A DNA stretch of 64,000 nucleotides, from positions 20,485,142 through 20,549,141 of the forward strand of contig CM055606.1 of assembly GCA_029379385.1 (NCBI GenBank). Reading direction: 5' to 3'. Under the pieces are notes generated by a model, which ran no database searches, was not told where the DNA came from, and worked only from the letters and a program-made list of their open reading frames with translations. The translations under genes and the position numbers were made by a program. Numbering within the stretch: the stretch's first letter is position 1; the number at the start of each line of letters is the position of its first letter. Of this stretch, positions 38,926 through 51,097 are shown in pieces. The stretch comes from Quillaja saponaria (lineage: Eukaryota > Streptophyta > Magnoliopsida > Fabales > Quillajaceae).

Positions 38926-41900
38926 TCATAACTTAGAAGGTCCATCATTGTCAAACTGCAATGTAAACATGAAGTATATATATACATGGCATTGAAAGGG
39001 TTGGGAAAACAAAATAAATAATTATTCTGATAATTTTTAATCACAAAAAATATGTATGTAAGTTAAGAATGCTAGTAATGACAGTAATACCTCTTTGATC
39101 ATGAGATTATAGTCCTCATCCACAAAATTCTGACCTTGAGGATGCAAACCTGGACTGAATTGTGCGAGCTCGAGTCTAGTCATGTCATGATCATTTTCAG
39201 TTTGGAATGATAAAACTGGATTGTGCACATTGTTTTTACATTCAATAAGTTGCCTTGATCTCATGTTTGAATCTCCTCCATTTGGAGTGAGATTTAAAGA
39301 ATTGATTCCTCCATTTTGACCTAAAAAATTTGATCAAGAAATAACAACAATTATGGGGAAAATATGGGTGGAGTTAATTAAAATTATCCCAAAACATGCA
39401 AATTTTTAAAAGGAAATCATGTAAAAAAAAGAAAAGAGAACTCATGGCATGCATGTACAGAAAGTTACCCAAAAAAAATTAACTACAAAAAACTACCTCT
39501 TGATGATCATAGTATCGAACACGTGTCTAGCTAGCGAAATTTGACCTAATGAACACACATAAAATGCTACAAAATATTCATGCGAATGCATGTGGATATC
39601 TTTTATAAGTTAATTAGTACCTGGGAAAAAATCTTGAGAAGGTTTGGTGATTATCATTGGATCACATTGAGGAATGGCTCCTGTACCCTGACTTGAATCA
39701 ACACCAAACAAAAGGGCAGGGCAGCCCATATTGCCAGGACCAGCACCAGTATTCGGTAGTTAGAGCTCTATGAAAGGATGGATGCTTCAACAACTTAAAT
39801 TCTTGAGGTGCAGGAGGGCTATTTCCAAGCATGTGATCATTTTGTTGCATAACCTTTTGCATTTGGCTTGGTAAGTTGGAAGGACTTGATGAATGCAACG
39901 ACACATTACTCTGACCAACATCAGGATCAATCAGATCTTCCAGTGTCATAGGCCAAGGAAAAGATGGATGCTTCAACAACTTACATTCTCGAGGTGCATG
40001 AGGACTATTTTCAAGCATTTGATAATTCTGATGCATAACTTGTTGCTTGTGGTTTGGTAAGTTGGAGTCATGACTAAATGAATGTAACGGCATATTGCTT
40101 GGACCAACAACGGCATCAAGGAAATTTTCCAGCCTCAAATCTCTAGAAAAAGATGGATGCTTCAGCAACTTAAATTTTTGATCAGGTGCAGGAGGACTAT
40201 TTTCAAGCATTTGATCATTCTGCTGCATAACTTGTTTCATGTGGTTTTGTAAGTTGGAGTGACTCAATGAATGTAATGGCATATTGCTTGGACCAAAAGG
40301 ATCAAGGAAACTTTCCAGCCTCATCTCTCTAGAAAAAGATGGATGCTTCAGCAACTTAAATTCTTGACGTGCATGGGGACTATTTTCAAGCTTTTGATTA
40401 TTCTGCTGCATAACTTGGTTTTGTAAGTTGGAATGACTCAATGAATGTAATGGCATATTGCTTGGACCAGCAGTAGAATCAAGGAAACTTTCTAGCATGA
40501 TATCTCTAGAAAAAGATGGATGCCTCAACAACATAAATTCTCGAGGTGCAAGAGAACAGTTTACAAGCATCTTATTCTTTTGTTGCATTTGGCTTGGTAA
40601 GTTGGAAGAACTCAATGAATGTAATTGCATATAATTGCTTGGATCAATACAAGGATCAAGGAAGCCTTCCAATCTCAGAGCTCTAGGAAAAGATGGATGA
40701 TTCAACGACTTAAATTCTTCAGTTGCAGGAGGACTATTTTCTAGCATATGATGATAGGTACTATTCTGCATAACTTGTTGCATTTGGCTTGGTAAATTGG
40801 AAGATTGAGTGTAGGGTTTGAAAGCTGGAAATGAGCCTTGTTTGTAATTGTTGGGATCATCAACATCAGAACTTCCTACCACGCGCTTGGTTCCTGAAGT
40901 ACTCTCACCAAATATTCTGCGCTTGTTCTTTTCAGCTGCACTACTCTTCAAGGAGATTCTATATTTCTATAAATACAAAAATAAATAAAATTAGATTCAC
41001 AATTCTATATGAAACATAAATGTAAAATAAAAAATCGGCATTTTATGGTTTTATCATTTTTCAAATAACATGGGACTTATATTTGTTTACCTGAAGGTGG
41101 CTAGAGATATTTTCTCGAGTTAGGCCTGGAACATTCATTACTTTTTGTATTATACTTGGAACAGCTGCACCTGCGAAGAAATCAATCCTAGAACATATGT
41201 TTGCATCAAATAGTTGAGATTATCTTTAAAATTATGCATGCTTACCTTTTTTTCCTAAATGCTCAACAGCATCAAGGAACTTCCCATGGAGTTCATTTGT
41301 CCAGATAAACCTTGGTTTCTTATGAGAAGAGGTTTCATGATCATCATTTTGGTCATAGCCTATATGATAACTAGGTTTTGTACTTTGATCTATACATCCA
41401 GCCAGTTGAAGAAGAGGTTGTGATTCTTGTTCATCTATTTCTCCTGTAATGCTAATACTTTGATGTTGATCATGATTCTCGAGTTTACTCCTATAAACAT
41501 GCTGCCAAATCTTCTTCACATCATCTAATTGAACAGGCTTCGATATGTAGTCACAGGCTCCAAGCTTTATGCTCTTCTTGACATAATTACAGTCATGTCT
41601 AGCAGATGCCACTGCATTTAATTAACATACAATTGATAATCAAAATGATGTATATAGTGAAAGTTATATAACACTCGCGCATATATATAGAGAGAGAATG
41701 GACGAGAGAGAAAGGTGTTAGAAACTTACTTACTACAGGTATTCCCATTTCAAGAGATATAATCTCCAAAAGCTGAAAACCATCCATGTCAGCCCTTACA
41801 ACATCAGTAATCACAATATCAAACTTGTCTTTGTTCTTCCTCAGAATATGTAGAGCTTCATCTGCTCTTGTTGTCGTAGTGACTACATATATAATAATAC

Positions 41901-43111
41901 AAAATATTGACATACACCATTTTCAGTTATAACCGCATATCATAAGTGACTTGGAAATTTATATTAACAATGGTACCATAAATTCGCATTAATTATAAGG
42001 ATACAAACGCAAATAATAATAAAATAAAAATTATTGAAATACAATGTGCAGCAAGCCAAGTTTAATTAAAGTTTTACTAGAAATTACTATAGTTATTTTT
42101 AATTGTTTCACATAATTATGAACAAACGTTACAAATATAATCTATATTTTTATAAACATTAAACACAAGAATGGACATATAGGATAACAAATAATTAAAT
42201 GCTTCACTTATATATGTTTGACATGAAATAGAGAAAGAGAAAACAAAAAACCAATGGATATTAATCATGAATAACCATCGCTGCTAACATAACTCAAATG
42301 GAATAGTACTTGACTTTATTGCTCTTCCCTCCAACCAGTCCTGGATTCCACAACCCTAAAACTCCTCTCTATCTAAAGATAAAAACTAAAAAATACAAAT
42401 CATGAATAAATCAATCCTTTTTCCTTTGTGCAAAGAATACTTCTTCTTTTTTAAAGAGGATGGGAAAAGGGGAATAAACCCACAAAAAGACATGTGCCGC
42501 TGGGTCACGCAAAAACTAATTATTATAAAATATAAAATCACCTGAAACAAAAATTGACCAAATTAAAAAAAAAAAATCAAATTTTGTTTTACCTTGCAAT
42601 ATATTACTCTCAAAATTAAGAACACCAAATAAATCCAAGTATATGGAAATATAGATTTCCTATTGAATATAAGAAACTAATATATATATATATATATATA
42701 TAAACCCTAAAAATTTAAACATGTAAAAGAAGATAAAGGCCACAAAACCCATAAACCCATAGGAGCCACACAAATCAAGATTTCACTATAACCCATTACC
42801 CCATAAACCCTAACACAAATAAAATCAGAAAAGAAAAAAAAATCAGATCTTGTCAAAATATAAAACACACCAAACAGTAGTCTTCATAAATAAGCAGTTC
42901 AGCAAAAACATTCATAACAAGTGTATATAAACACATCCAGAAAGAAAGAGACCGCAAGGACGGGTATCGAAGAAATTAACAAACCTTCATATTTACACTT
43001 TTTAAGCAGAGCAACAAGATAAGCAAGACAAACTCGATTAGCATCAATTGCAAGAACTCGCAGGCCATCAGGAAATTTGTCGGGCAACTTGTTTCTTTTG
43101 ATGCCTGACAT
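38926..43111 (-). CDS. Type-B response regulator, copy A, with late frameshift
   Basis: Nuclear transcription factor of the cytokinin phosphorelay type: receiver domain plus a GARP (Myb-like) DNA-binding domain. Exons: 43111-42985, 41882-41730, 41611-41246, 41170-41091, 40966-39621, 39320-39091, 38955-38926. Receiver: VLAIDANRVCL has D23 but A24 in place of the second acidic residue; the phospho-acceptor D69 (ITDVVRADMDGF), S96 and K118 (DYISKPV) remain. GARP domain at about 191-245: KKPRFIWTNELHGKFLDAV, then VPGLTRENISSHLQKYR. The long fifth exon holds six repeats (39761-40795). One extra base near 39757-39761, relative to copy B, shifts the frame just after the repeats, so the predicted protein ends about 15 residues later and loses the last ~130 residues. 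Splice sites remain good and the downstream frame is preserved, so this is recent damage or an error. Confidence 0.88.
39761..40795 (-). repeat. Coding repeat array in response regulator A
   Basis: Five complete units of 58-65 residues and one partial. Each unit has LPSQMQQ-type Gln-rich start, MLENSP, LLKHPSFSRD, LExFLD and GPSNMPLHSLS segments. The array lies just after the GARP domain and the Pro/Ser linker. Confidence 0.9.
42680..42702. repeat. (TA)n microsatellite in intron 1 of copy A
   Basis: Uninterrupted TA repeat of about 11 units. The copy B counterpart is longer. Confidence 0.9.
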
Positions 43112-44577
43112 TGATTAGATTTCTTGGGAGATCACAATGACTAATTACTGGTAAGCCTTGGGAGATACTGTACTAAATTTTTTTTAGGTTAATTGCTTAT
43201 TTATATGATTTGTTGAAATTTCTATTTAAGGAAACTTTGGACAAATTTTGTAGGTATGGAATCTTTTCCTTCAATTACGGCCTATATTGAGGCAATCTAG
43301 AAAAATAACTTGTTTAATTTGCTATAAAAGGTAAAACGGATGTTTGATGAATCCTTAATTCAATCACATAATCATCATCCCATGTAAATTAACGAATGGT
43401 TGATGAGTCCAAAATCCTTCTTAACTCTATTTAGTATAAACTGATGAATGTTTTCTTCATGATCAATGAATCTGTGATGAATTTTTAATTCATAGCTAAT
43501 AGTTATTCCATAATCTCGTAGGTTTCCAATTAATAATTAATCAGTTCAAATGGTATCGAGATTTTTAATTAATTTGCGTTTGTAGGGTGGTATTATCCTC
43601 CAACCTTTTCAGAAATACCATTTTAAGCTAAAGCCAGCTGTACCTCCCGCCCTGGTGATCAGTAGAAATTTGCTTTTCTTTTCTTCTTTTTCTCATTCTA
43701 TTTTTACTTGCAAATGACAACTATTTCCTTAATAAATGGTTACAATTGGGTTTTCAAATTATTAATTAACATTGCTTATTATATCCTTACAACTTCAAAT
43801 ATCATTATTTTGTGTTATTAAATTATTTTTATTTATGACTAATTCACTTCTTTAATTAGATACAACCGCCCGGTTAGATAGAAAATTTATTTACGTTATA
43901 TGTAAACAAACTTGGCATGTAAGTCCATCACAATGCGGTGGAAGAAATGTGTTGTGTATTCCTGGATGTATGCTTTATTAGGACCATTGAAATCATGAAA
44001 GTATACTTAATTTTGTTGGTCAAATATAGCAAACAAAAGTTAGTGATAAATTCTTCTTAAACGGCAGTGTCTTGGTATGATTAATTCAATAATTTGATCA
44101 CAAGAAAGATTATAGTTTGAACATGAATTTGCTAAAATATTTTTGAGAATGAGTAAATTCTTCAAAAACATTTAGTAACTCATTGATTTAATTAAATTTT
44201 TACATTTCTTTATAAACCTTTCAATAATCGAAGTTAAATAACATTTTAATTTTAAGATAAAATATCCAGTCATATTCAATATCGATCCATATCTCTTTTA
44301 AACTATTACGTATCTAGATTTTGTCAATATTATATTTATTATGTCAAAACATAATTAACAAAGCAAATTAAGAAAAGTAAATGAAAACAGTTTCCTAAAT
44401 GAAATCATGAAAGTCGTTTTTTAACATGGTCTAAGCAATATAAAAATATGAAAATCATGGAAATTAATTTCCTTTCTCATAAGCAAAGCACTACTAATTG
44501 AAAGACAAAATAAACTTGATAAGATTCTAAAATTTGAAGTTGAACTCATGGCCAGCAGTCCGGGAACAATCTCTTGA
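43112..44577. other. Spacer between the two response regulators
   Basis: Copy A promoter to about 43608, then the duplicated 3' flank of copy B. No gene seen. Confidence 0.65.
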
Positions 44578-47500
44578 TCATAACTTAGAAGGTCCATCAT
44601 TGTCAAACTGCAATGTAAACATGAAGCACATATATACATGGGTCATTGAAAGGGTTGGGAAAACAAAATAAATAATTATTCTGATAATTTTAATCACAAA
44701 AATATGTTTGTAAGTTAAGAATGCTAGTAATGATACTAATACCTCTTTGATTATGAGATTATAGTCCTCATCCACAAAATTCTGACCTTGAGGATGCGAA
44801 CTCGGACTGAATTGTGCAAGCTCGAGTCTAGTTATGTCATGATCATTTTCAGTTTGGAACGATAAAACTGGATTGTGCACATTGTTTTTACGTTCAATAA
44901 GTTGCTTTAATCTTGTGTTTAAATCTCCTCCATTTGGAGCGAGATTTAAAGAAGTGATTTCTTCATTTCGACCTAAAAAATTTGATCAAGTAATAACAAC
45001 AATTATGGAGAAAATATGGGTGGAGTTAATTAAAATTATCCCAAAACATGCAAAATTTTAAAAGGAAATCATGTAAAAAAAAGAAAAAAAAAGGAAAAAA
45101 AGAGAACTCATGGCATGCATGTACAGAAAGTTACCCAAAAAAATATAATTACAAAAAACTACCTCTTGATGATCATAGTATCGAACACGTGTCTAGCTAG
45201 CGAAATTTGACCTAATGAACACACATAAAATGCTACAAAATATTCATGCGAATGAATGGATATCTTTTATAAGTTAATTAGTACCTGGGAAAAAATCTTG
45301 AGAAGGTTTGGTGATCATCATTGGATCACATTGAGGAATGGCTCCTGTACCCTGACTTGAATCAGCACCGAACAAAAGAGAAGAGCTTCCCGTATTGCCA
45401 GGACCAGCACCAGCATTCGGTATTAGAGCTCTATGAAAGGATGGATTCTTCAACAACTTAAATTCTTGAGGTGCAGGAGGGCTATTTCCAAGCATGTGAT
45501 CATTTTGTTGCATAACCTTTTGCATTTGGCTTGGTAAGTTGGAAGGACTTGATGAATGTAACGACACATTACTCTGACCAACATCAGGATCAATCAGATC
45601 TTCCAGTGTCATACGCCAAGGAAAAGATGGATGCTTCAACAACTTACATTCTAGAGGTGCATGAGGACTATTTTCAAGCATTTGATAATTCTGATGCATA
45701 ACTTGTTGCGTGAGGTCTGGTAAGTTGGAGTCATGACTCAATGAATGTAACGGCATATTTCTTGGACCAACAACGGCATCAAGGAAATTTTCCAGCCTCA
45801 AATCTCTAGAAAAAGATGGATGCTTCAGCAACTTAAATTCTTGACCAGGTGCAGGAGGACTATTTTCAAGCATTTGATCATTCTGCTGCATAACTTGTTT
45901 CATGTTGTTTTGTAAGTTGGAGTGACTCAATGAATGTAATGGCATATTGCTTGGACCAACAGGATCAAGGAAACTTTCCGGCCTCATATCTCTAGAAAAA
46001 GACGGATGTTTCAGCAACTTAAATTCTTGAGGTGCATGGAGACTATTTTCAAGCATTTGATTATTCTGCTGCATAACTTGGTTTTGTAAGTTGGAATGAC
46101 TCAATGAATGTAATGGCATATTGCTTGGACCAGTAGGATCAAGGAAACTTTGTAGCCTGATATCTCTAGAAAAAGATGGATGCCTCAACAACATAAATTC
46201 TCGACGTGCAAGAGAAGAGTTCGCAAGCATCTTATCATTTTGTTGCTTTTGGCTTGGTAAGTTGGAAGAACTCAATGAATGTAATTGCATATAATTGCTT
46301 GGATCAATACAAGGATCAAGGAAGCCTTCCAATCTCAGAGCTCTAGGAAAAGATGGATGATTCAACAACTTCAATTCTTCAGTTGCAGGAGGACTATTTT
46401 CTAGCATATGATGATAGGTACTATTCTGCATAACTTGTTGCATTTGGCTTGGTAAATTGGAAGATTGAGTGTAGGGTTTGAAAGCTGGAAATGAGCTTTG
46501 TTTGAAATTGTTGGGATCATCAACATCAGAACTTCCTACCACGCGCTTGGTTCCTGAAGTACTCTCACCAAATATTCTGCGATTGTTCTTTTCAGCTGCA
46601 CTACTCTTCAAGGAGATTCTATATTTCTATAAATACAAAAAATAAATAAATTAGATTCACAATTCTATATATATGAGACCTAAATGTGAAATGAAAAGTC
46701 AGCATTTTATTATTTTTTAAATAACACGAGACTTATATTTATTTACCTGAAGGTGGCTAGAGATATTTTCTCGAGTCAGGCCTGGAACATTCATTACTTT
46801 TTGTATTATACTTGGAACAGCTGCACCTGCAAATAAAAAAAATCAATCCTAGAACATATGTTTGCATCAAACAGTTGAGATTATCCGTAAAATTATGCAT
46901 GCTTACCTTTTTTTCCTAAATGCTCAACAGCATCAAGGAACTTCCCATGGAGTTCATTTGTCCAGATAAGCCTTGGTTTCTTATGAGAAGAGGTTTCATG
47001 ACCATCATTTTGGTCATAGCCTATATGATAACTAGGTTTTGTACTTTGATCTATACATCCAGCCAGTTGAAGAGGTTGTGATTCTTGTTCATCTATTTCT
47101 CCTGTAATGCTAATACTTTGATGTTGATCATGATTCTCGAGTTTACTCCTATAAACATGCTGCCAAATCTTCTTCACATCATCTAATTGAACAGGCTTCG
47201 ATATGTAGTCACAGGCTCCAAGCTCTATGCTCTTCTTGACATAATTACAGTCATGTCTAGCAGATGCCACTGCATTTAATTAACATACAATTGATAATCA
47301 AAATGATGTATATAGTGAAAGTTATATAACACTCGCGCATATATATAGAGAGAGAATGGACGAGAGAGAAAGGTGTTAGAAACTTACTTACTACAGGTAT
47401 TCCCATTTCAAGAGATATAATCTCCAAAAGCTGAAAACCATCCATGTCAGCCCTTACAACATCAGTAATCACGATATCAAACTTGTCTTTGTTCTTCCTC

Positions 47501-48320
47501 AGTATATGTAGAGCTTCATCTGCTCTTGTTGTCGTAGTGACTACATATATAATGATACAAAATATTGACATACACCATTTTCAGTTATAACCATATATCA
47601 TTAAGTGATTTGAAAATTTATATTAACAATGGTACACATAAATTCGTATTAATAATAAGGATACAAATGCAAATAATAATAATAAAAATTATTGAAATAC
47701 AATGTGCAGCAAGCCAAGTTTAATTAAAGTTTTACTATAAATTACTATAGTTATTTTTAATTGTTTCACATAATTATGAACAAACGTTACAAATATAATC
47801 TATATCTTTATAAACATTTAACACTAGAATGGACATATAGGATAACAAATAATTAAATGTTTCACTTATATAAGAAAGAGAAAACAAAAAACAAATGGAT
47901 ATTAATGATGAATAAATCACCATTGCTAACATAACTCAAGTGGAATGGTACTTGACCCTATTGCTCTTCCCTCCACCCTAAAATTCCCCTCTATCTAAAG
48001 ACAAAAGAAAAAAAAATCATGAATGAATCAATCCTTCTTCCTTTGTGCAAAGAAGTCCATGGAATCGGTAATAAATAGAAAATGACTTTTTTTTTTGGGA
48101 TGAGGAAGGGGAAATAAACTCACGAAAATACATGTGCCCCTGGGGCCACACAAAGACTAATTATTGTAAAATATAAAATTTCCTTAAAACTAATATTGAC
48201 CAAATTGAAAAAAAAAAAAATCAAAATTTGTTTTACCTTGCAATATATTACTCTCAAAATTAAGAACACCAAATAAATCCAAGTATAAGGAAATATAGAT
48301 CTCCTATTGAATATAGGAAA

Positions 48321-48356
<36 letters not shown>

Positions 48357-48806
48357 TAAACCCTAAAAATTTAAATCAGAAAAATCAGATCTTCTCAAAA
48401 TTTAAACCCTATATGTAAAAGAAGTTAAAGGCCACAATACCCGTAAACCATAAGAGCCATACAAATCAAGAATTCATTATAACCCATTACCCCATAAACC
48501 CTAACACAAATTAAATCAGAAAAAAATAAAAAAAATCAGATCTTGTCAAAATATAAAACACACCAAACAGTAGTCTTCATATATAAGCAGTTCAGCAAAA
48601 ACATTCATGACAAATGTATTTAAACACTTCCAGAAAAGAAAGAGACAACAAGGGACCGGTATCGAAGATATTAACAAACCTTCATATTTACACTTTTTAA
48701 GCAGAGCAACAAGATAAGCAAGACAAACTCGATCAGCATCAATTGCAAGAACTCGCAGGCCATCAGGAAATTTGTCCGGCAACTCGTTTCTTTTGGTGCC
48801 TGACAT
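44578..48806 (-). CDS. Type-B response regulator, copy B, intact
   Basis: Exons: 48806-48680, 47540-47388, 47269-46907, 46826-46747, 46626-45285, 44972-44743, 44607-44578. Phases close exactly, for 774 residues. Receiver domain (about 17-135): VLAIDADRVCL with D23 kept and A24 in the second acidic position, phospho-acceptor D69, S96 and K118 kept. GARP domain from about 190 (KKPRLIWTNELHGKFLDAV) to about 244 (SSHLQKYRISL), with the usual intron positions. It is followed by a 344-residue repeat region and an acidic tail (FVDEDYNLIIKEFDNDGPSKL region). Type-B regulators activate cytokinin-response genes when the receiver aspartate is phosphorylated; here one metal-binding acid is missing, so phosphorylation may be weak. 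It is the likely functional member of the pair. Confidence 0.93.
45424..46455 (-). repeat. Coding repeat array in response regulator B
   Basis: Units of 65, 57, 58, 64, 62 and 38 (partial) residues, in the same order as copy A. The core LLKHPSFSRD is the most constant part; the Gln-rich MQQVMQQND segment and the PLHSLSHSN segment vary more. No known domain is recognised. Confidence 0.9.
48322..48353. repeat. (TA)n microsatellite in intron 1 of copy B
   Basis: TA repeat of about 16 units, at the position corresponding to 42680-42702 in copy A. Confidence 0.9.
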
Positions 48807-49628
48807 TGGTTAGATTTTCTTGGGAGATCACAATGACTAATTACTGGGAAGCCTTGGGAGATACTGTACTAAAAAAATTTAGGTTAATTGCTTATTTATA
48901 TGATTCGTTGAAATTTCTAATTAAGGAAACTTTGGACAAATTTTGAAGGTATGGGATCTTTTCCTTCAATTACGGCGTATATTGAGGCAATCTAGAAAAA
49001 TAACTTGATTAATTTGCTATAAAAGGTAAACTGGATGTTGGATGAATCCTTAATTCAATCACATAATCATCATCTCATGTAAATTAACTAATGGTTAATT
49101 AGTCCATAATCCTTCTTAACTCTCTTTAGTATAAACTGAATGTTTTCTTCGTGATCAATGAATCTGTGATGAATTTTTAATTCATAGCTAATAGTTATTC
49201 CATAATCTCGTAGGTTTCCAATTAATAATTAATCAGCTCAAATGATATAGAGTTTTTTAATTAATTTTCATTTGTCGGGTGGTACTATTCTCCAAACTCT
49301 TTCTCCAGATCTACAAAAGAAACAAAAATAAAAATTGCGTATTTAATAACATGGTTTAACATAAGATAAAGAATATAGACACTCTTTTTCTTTAGTTGTT
49401 ATAACTTAAACAACATATTTTTAAAATAATCCGATTCTCTAACCATAATATTTAATTAACAATTACATGTTTCTTAGTGAGAATTTTAAGCCCCGGATTA
49501 ATTTATTTTTTTTCTACCAAGAGGTTGTTATTCTTTATGGATGAATCAAGAACTAATAATACTTTTAATAATGAACATTAAACATGACATTTTTGCCTTC
49601 AAAAAAAAGAAAAAAGATTGACCAGTCT
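48807..49628. other. Response regulator B promoter and 3' flank of the small gene
   Basis: Duplicated promoter sequence to about 49300, then unique AT-rich DNA. No gene seen. Confidence 0.55.
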
Positions 49629-50069
49629 TCATTTGATCTCCATCTTATCTCGTTCTTCTTCTGCTATGGTGTCTAACTTGGTCGTGCTCTCCTGATAATT
49701 AGCAAATAAAAATTAGCATTAATTAGAATCTACACAAATTATAAAGAGAAAGAGAGGAATAAATAAATCTGTAACACTGTATTTGCTGAAATTGAAGGAT
49801 CGATACCAACAAAATTAATTGTTACGATTAGAAGAAAGAAAAAATATTAGACATTAATATTTAATATCTAAACGAAACACGCAATTAATTATATATTGAA
49901 GAGTCTGAATAATCTAAAATACCTCATTTGGTAAAAATCTTTGATTATTATTGCGATCTTGAGACTCAATTTCTTCAAATAATTTCAAATCAATTGTCGG
50001 AAACTCTCTTCGTTCATGTCTAGACTGATTGTGACGTCGTTTATTACAGGTACTCATAATACAACCCAT
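49629..50069 (-). CDS. Small MGC-start protein, 69 residues, unknown function
   Basis: Not previously delimited by long open frames because both exons are short. Exon 1 is 50069-49923 (49 codons) and exon 2 is 49691-49629, joined in phase 0 through a clean GT-AG intron (GAG|GTATTT ... TTATCAG|GAG), giving 69 residues and a TGA. The protein starts MGCIMSTCNKRRHNQ: glycine 2 followed by cysteine 3 and a basic patch is the pattern of N-myristoylated, palmitoylated plasma-membrane proteins. The middle (FPTIDLKLFEEIESQD) and the tail (TKLDTIAEEERDKMEIK) are acidic and charged. No known domain. The upstream 5' leader is purine-rich with GAA/GCA runs. It lies just outside the response-regulator duplication. 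Support is the start context, the lipidation motif and the splice fit; expression is not shown. Confidence 0.6.
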
Positions 50070-51060
50070 GACTAGCTCACTAGCTTTCACTCAAGAATCA
50101 GCAATCACTCTCTGAAAAATATTGAAGACGAAGAAGAAGCAGCAGCAGCAAGAGAATAAGAATGTAGTTTGTGTGGTCAATCTTAAGGTTTATATTGAAG
50201 GCCAAGTCATTGGTTTGTTTTGATGGGTCAACTTTTATTTTTTGAAATTTTGGCAGCATTCCTAATTATTAATGACTGCTATATATATATATATGAATTA
50301 ATTGCGTGGACCCTAACAATTTCTTAAACAAGAGACATGTACCAAAAAAATTGCAAAGACCGTGGTCCACGTGATAATAAAGAAAATTGATTTTTTTTTT
50401 TCCCCCTCAAGTTTTTCCTTTTATTTTTATATTTTCTCATGATTTTTGCATAATTAATCTCATTCTCTCTCTAAATATCTCTCTCTTTTTGAAAATAAAA
50501 TAAAGAATTTATGTGATTTCAAGTTATAAAATACTTTGATCTTTTTTCTAATTATGTACTAAAAATTTTCAAAAGACTTTTCACTATTGAGGGAAAAAAA
50601 TTTAGTAATTAATTAATGGAATTTTAAAGAATTTTACTCTAGCTAATATATATATATGTTATTTTCTTCTATATGTAAATATATCTATATATTTTCAATT
50701 ATGTTAATTTGATCAATTTTTGTTTGATCCACTACAATTATTTGTTGTCAATCTAATTTATATATGTCAACTTAGGAATTCTTTTTCATGGCTATGGTTA
50801 TATATACGCTATTTTTTCTTGGAACTAGCCTCTCCCATTCTTCGATCACTCTTTTACATTTTTTGTTCCACTTAAAAGGAAACCATAAAAGAGATTACAC
50901 GTAACTATTTAGCCTAAAAAAAATTTCAATAAATCCATTGCCAAAACAGAAAATTTATAGTATATTTACACCATCTTATTTTCAAATTTCAGAATGCTTT
51001 TTCATCAGTCCCTCCGATTTCTTTTATTTGATTGGAGTTTCTATTTCTATCACTTGACTA

Positions 51061-51097
<37 letters not shown>

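Larger units (their letters stand above)
37975..49300. repeat. ~5.6-kb tandem segmental duplication
   Basis: Unit A (about 37975-43608) and unit B (about 43609-49300) are near-identical head-to-tail copies. Each contains one complete type-B response-regulator gene with its introns, 3' flank and promoter. Homology starts at TCAGAAATACCATTTTAAGC in both units and ends about 49300, where the B sequence diverges from 43587-43608. Differences are scattered substitutions and small indels, indicating a fairly recent event. Confidence 0.92.

Noticed and set aside
39037..39264. Separate small gene downstream of response regulator A
   Set aside because: It is exon 6 of the response regulator read as an isolated frame; splice sites place it in that gene.
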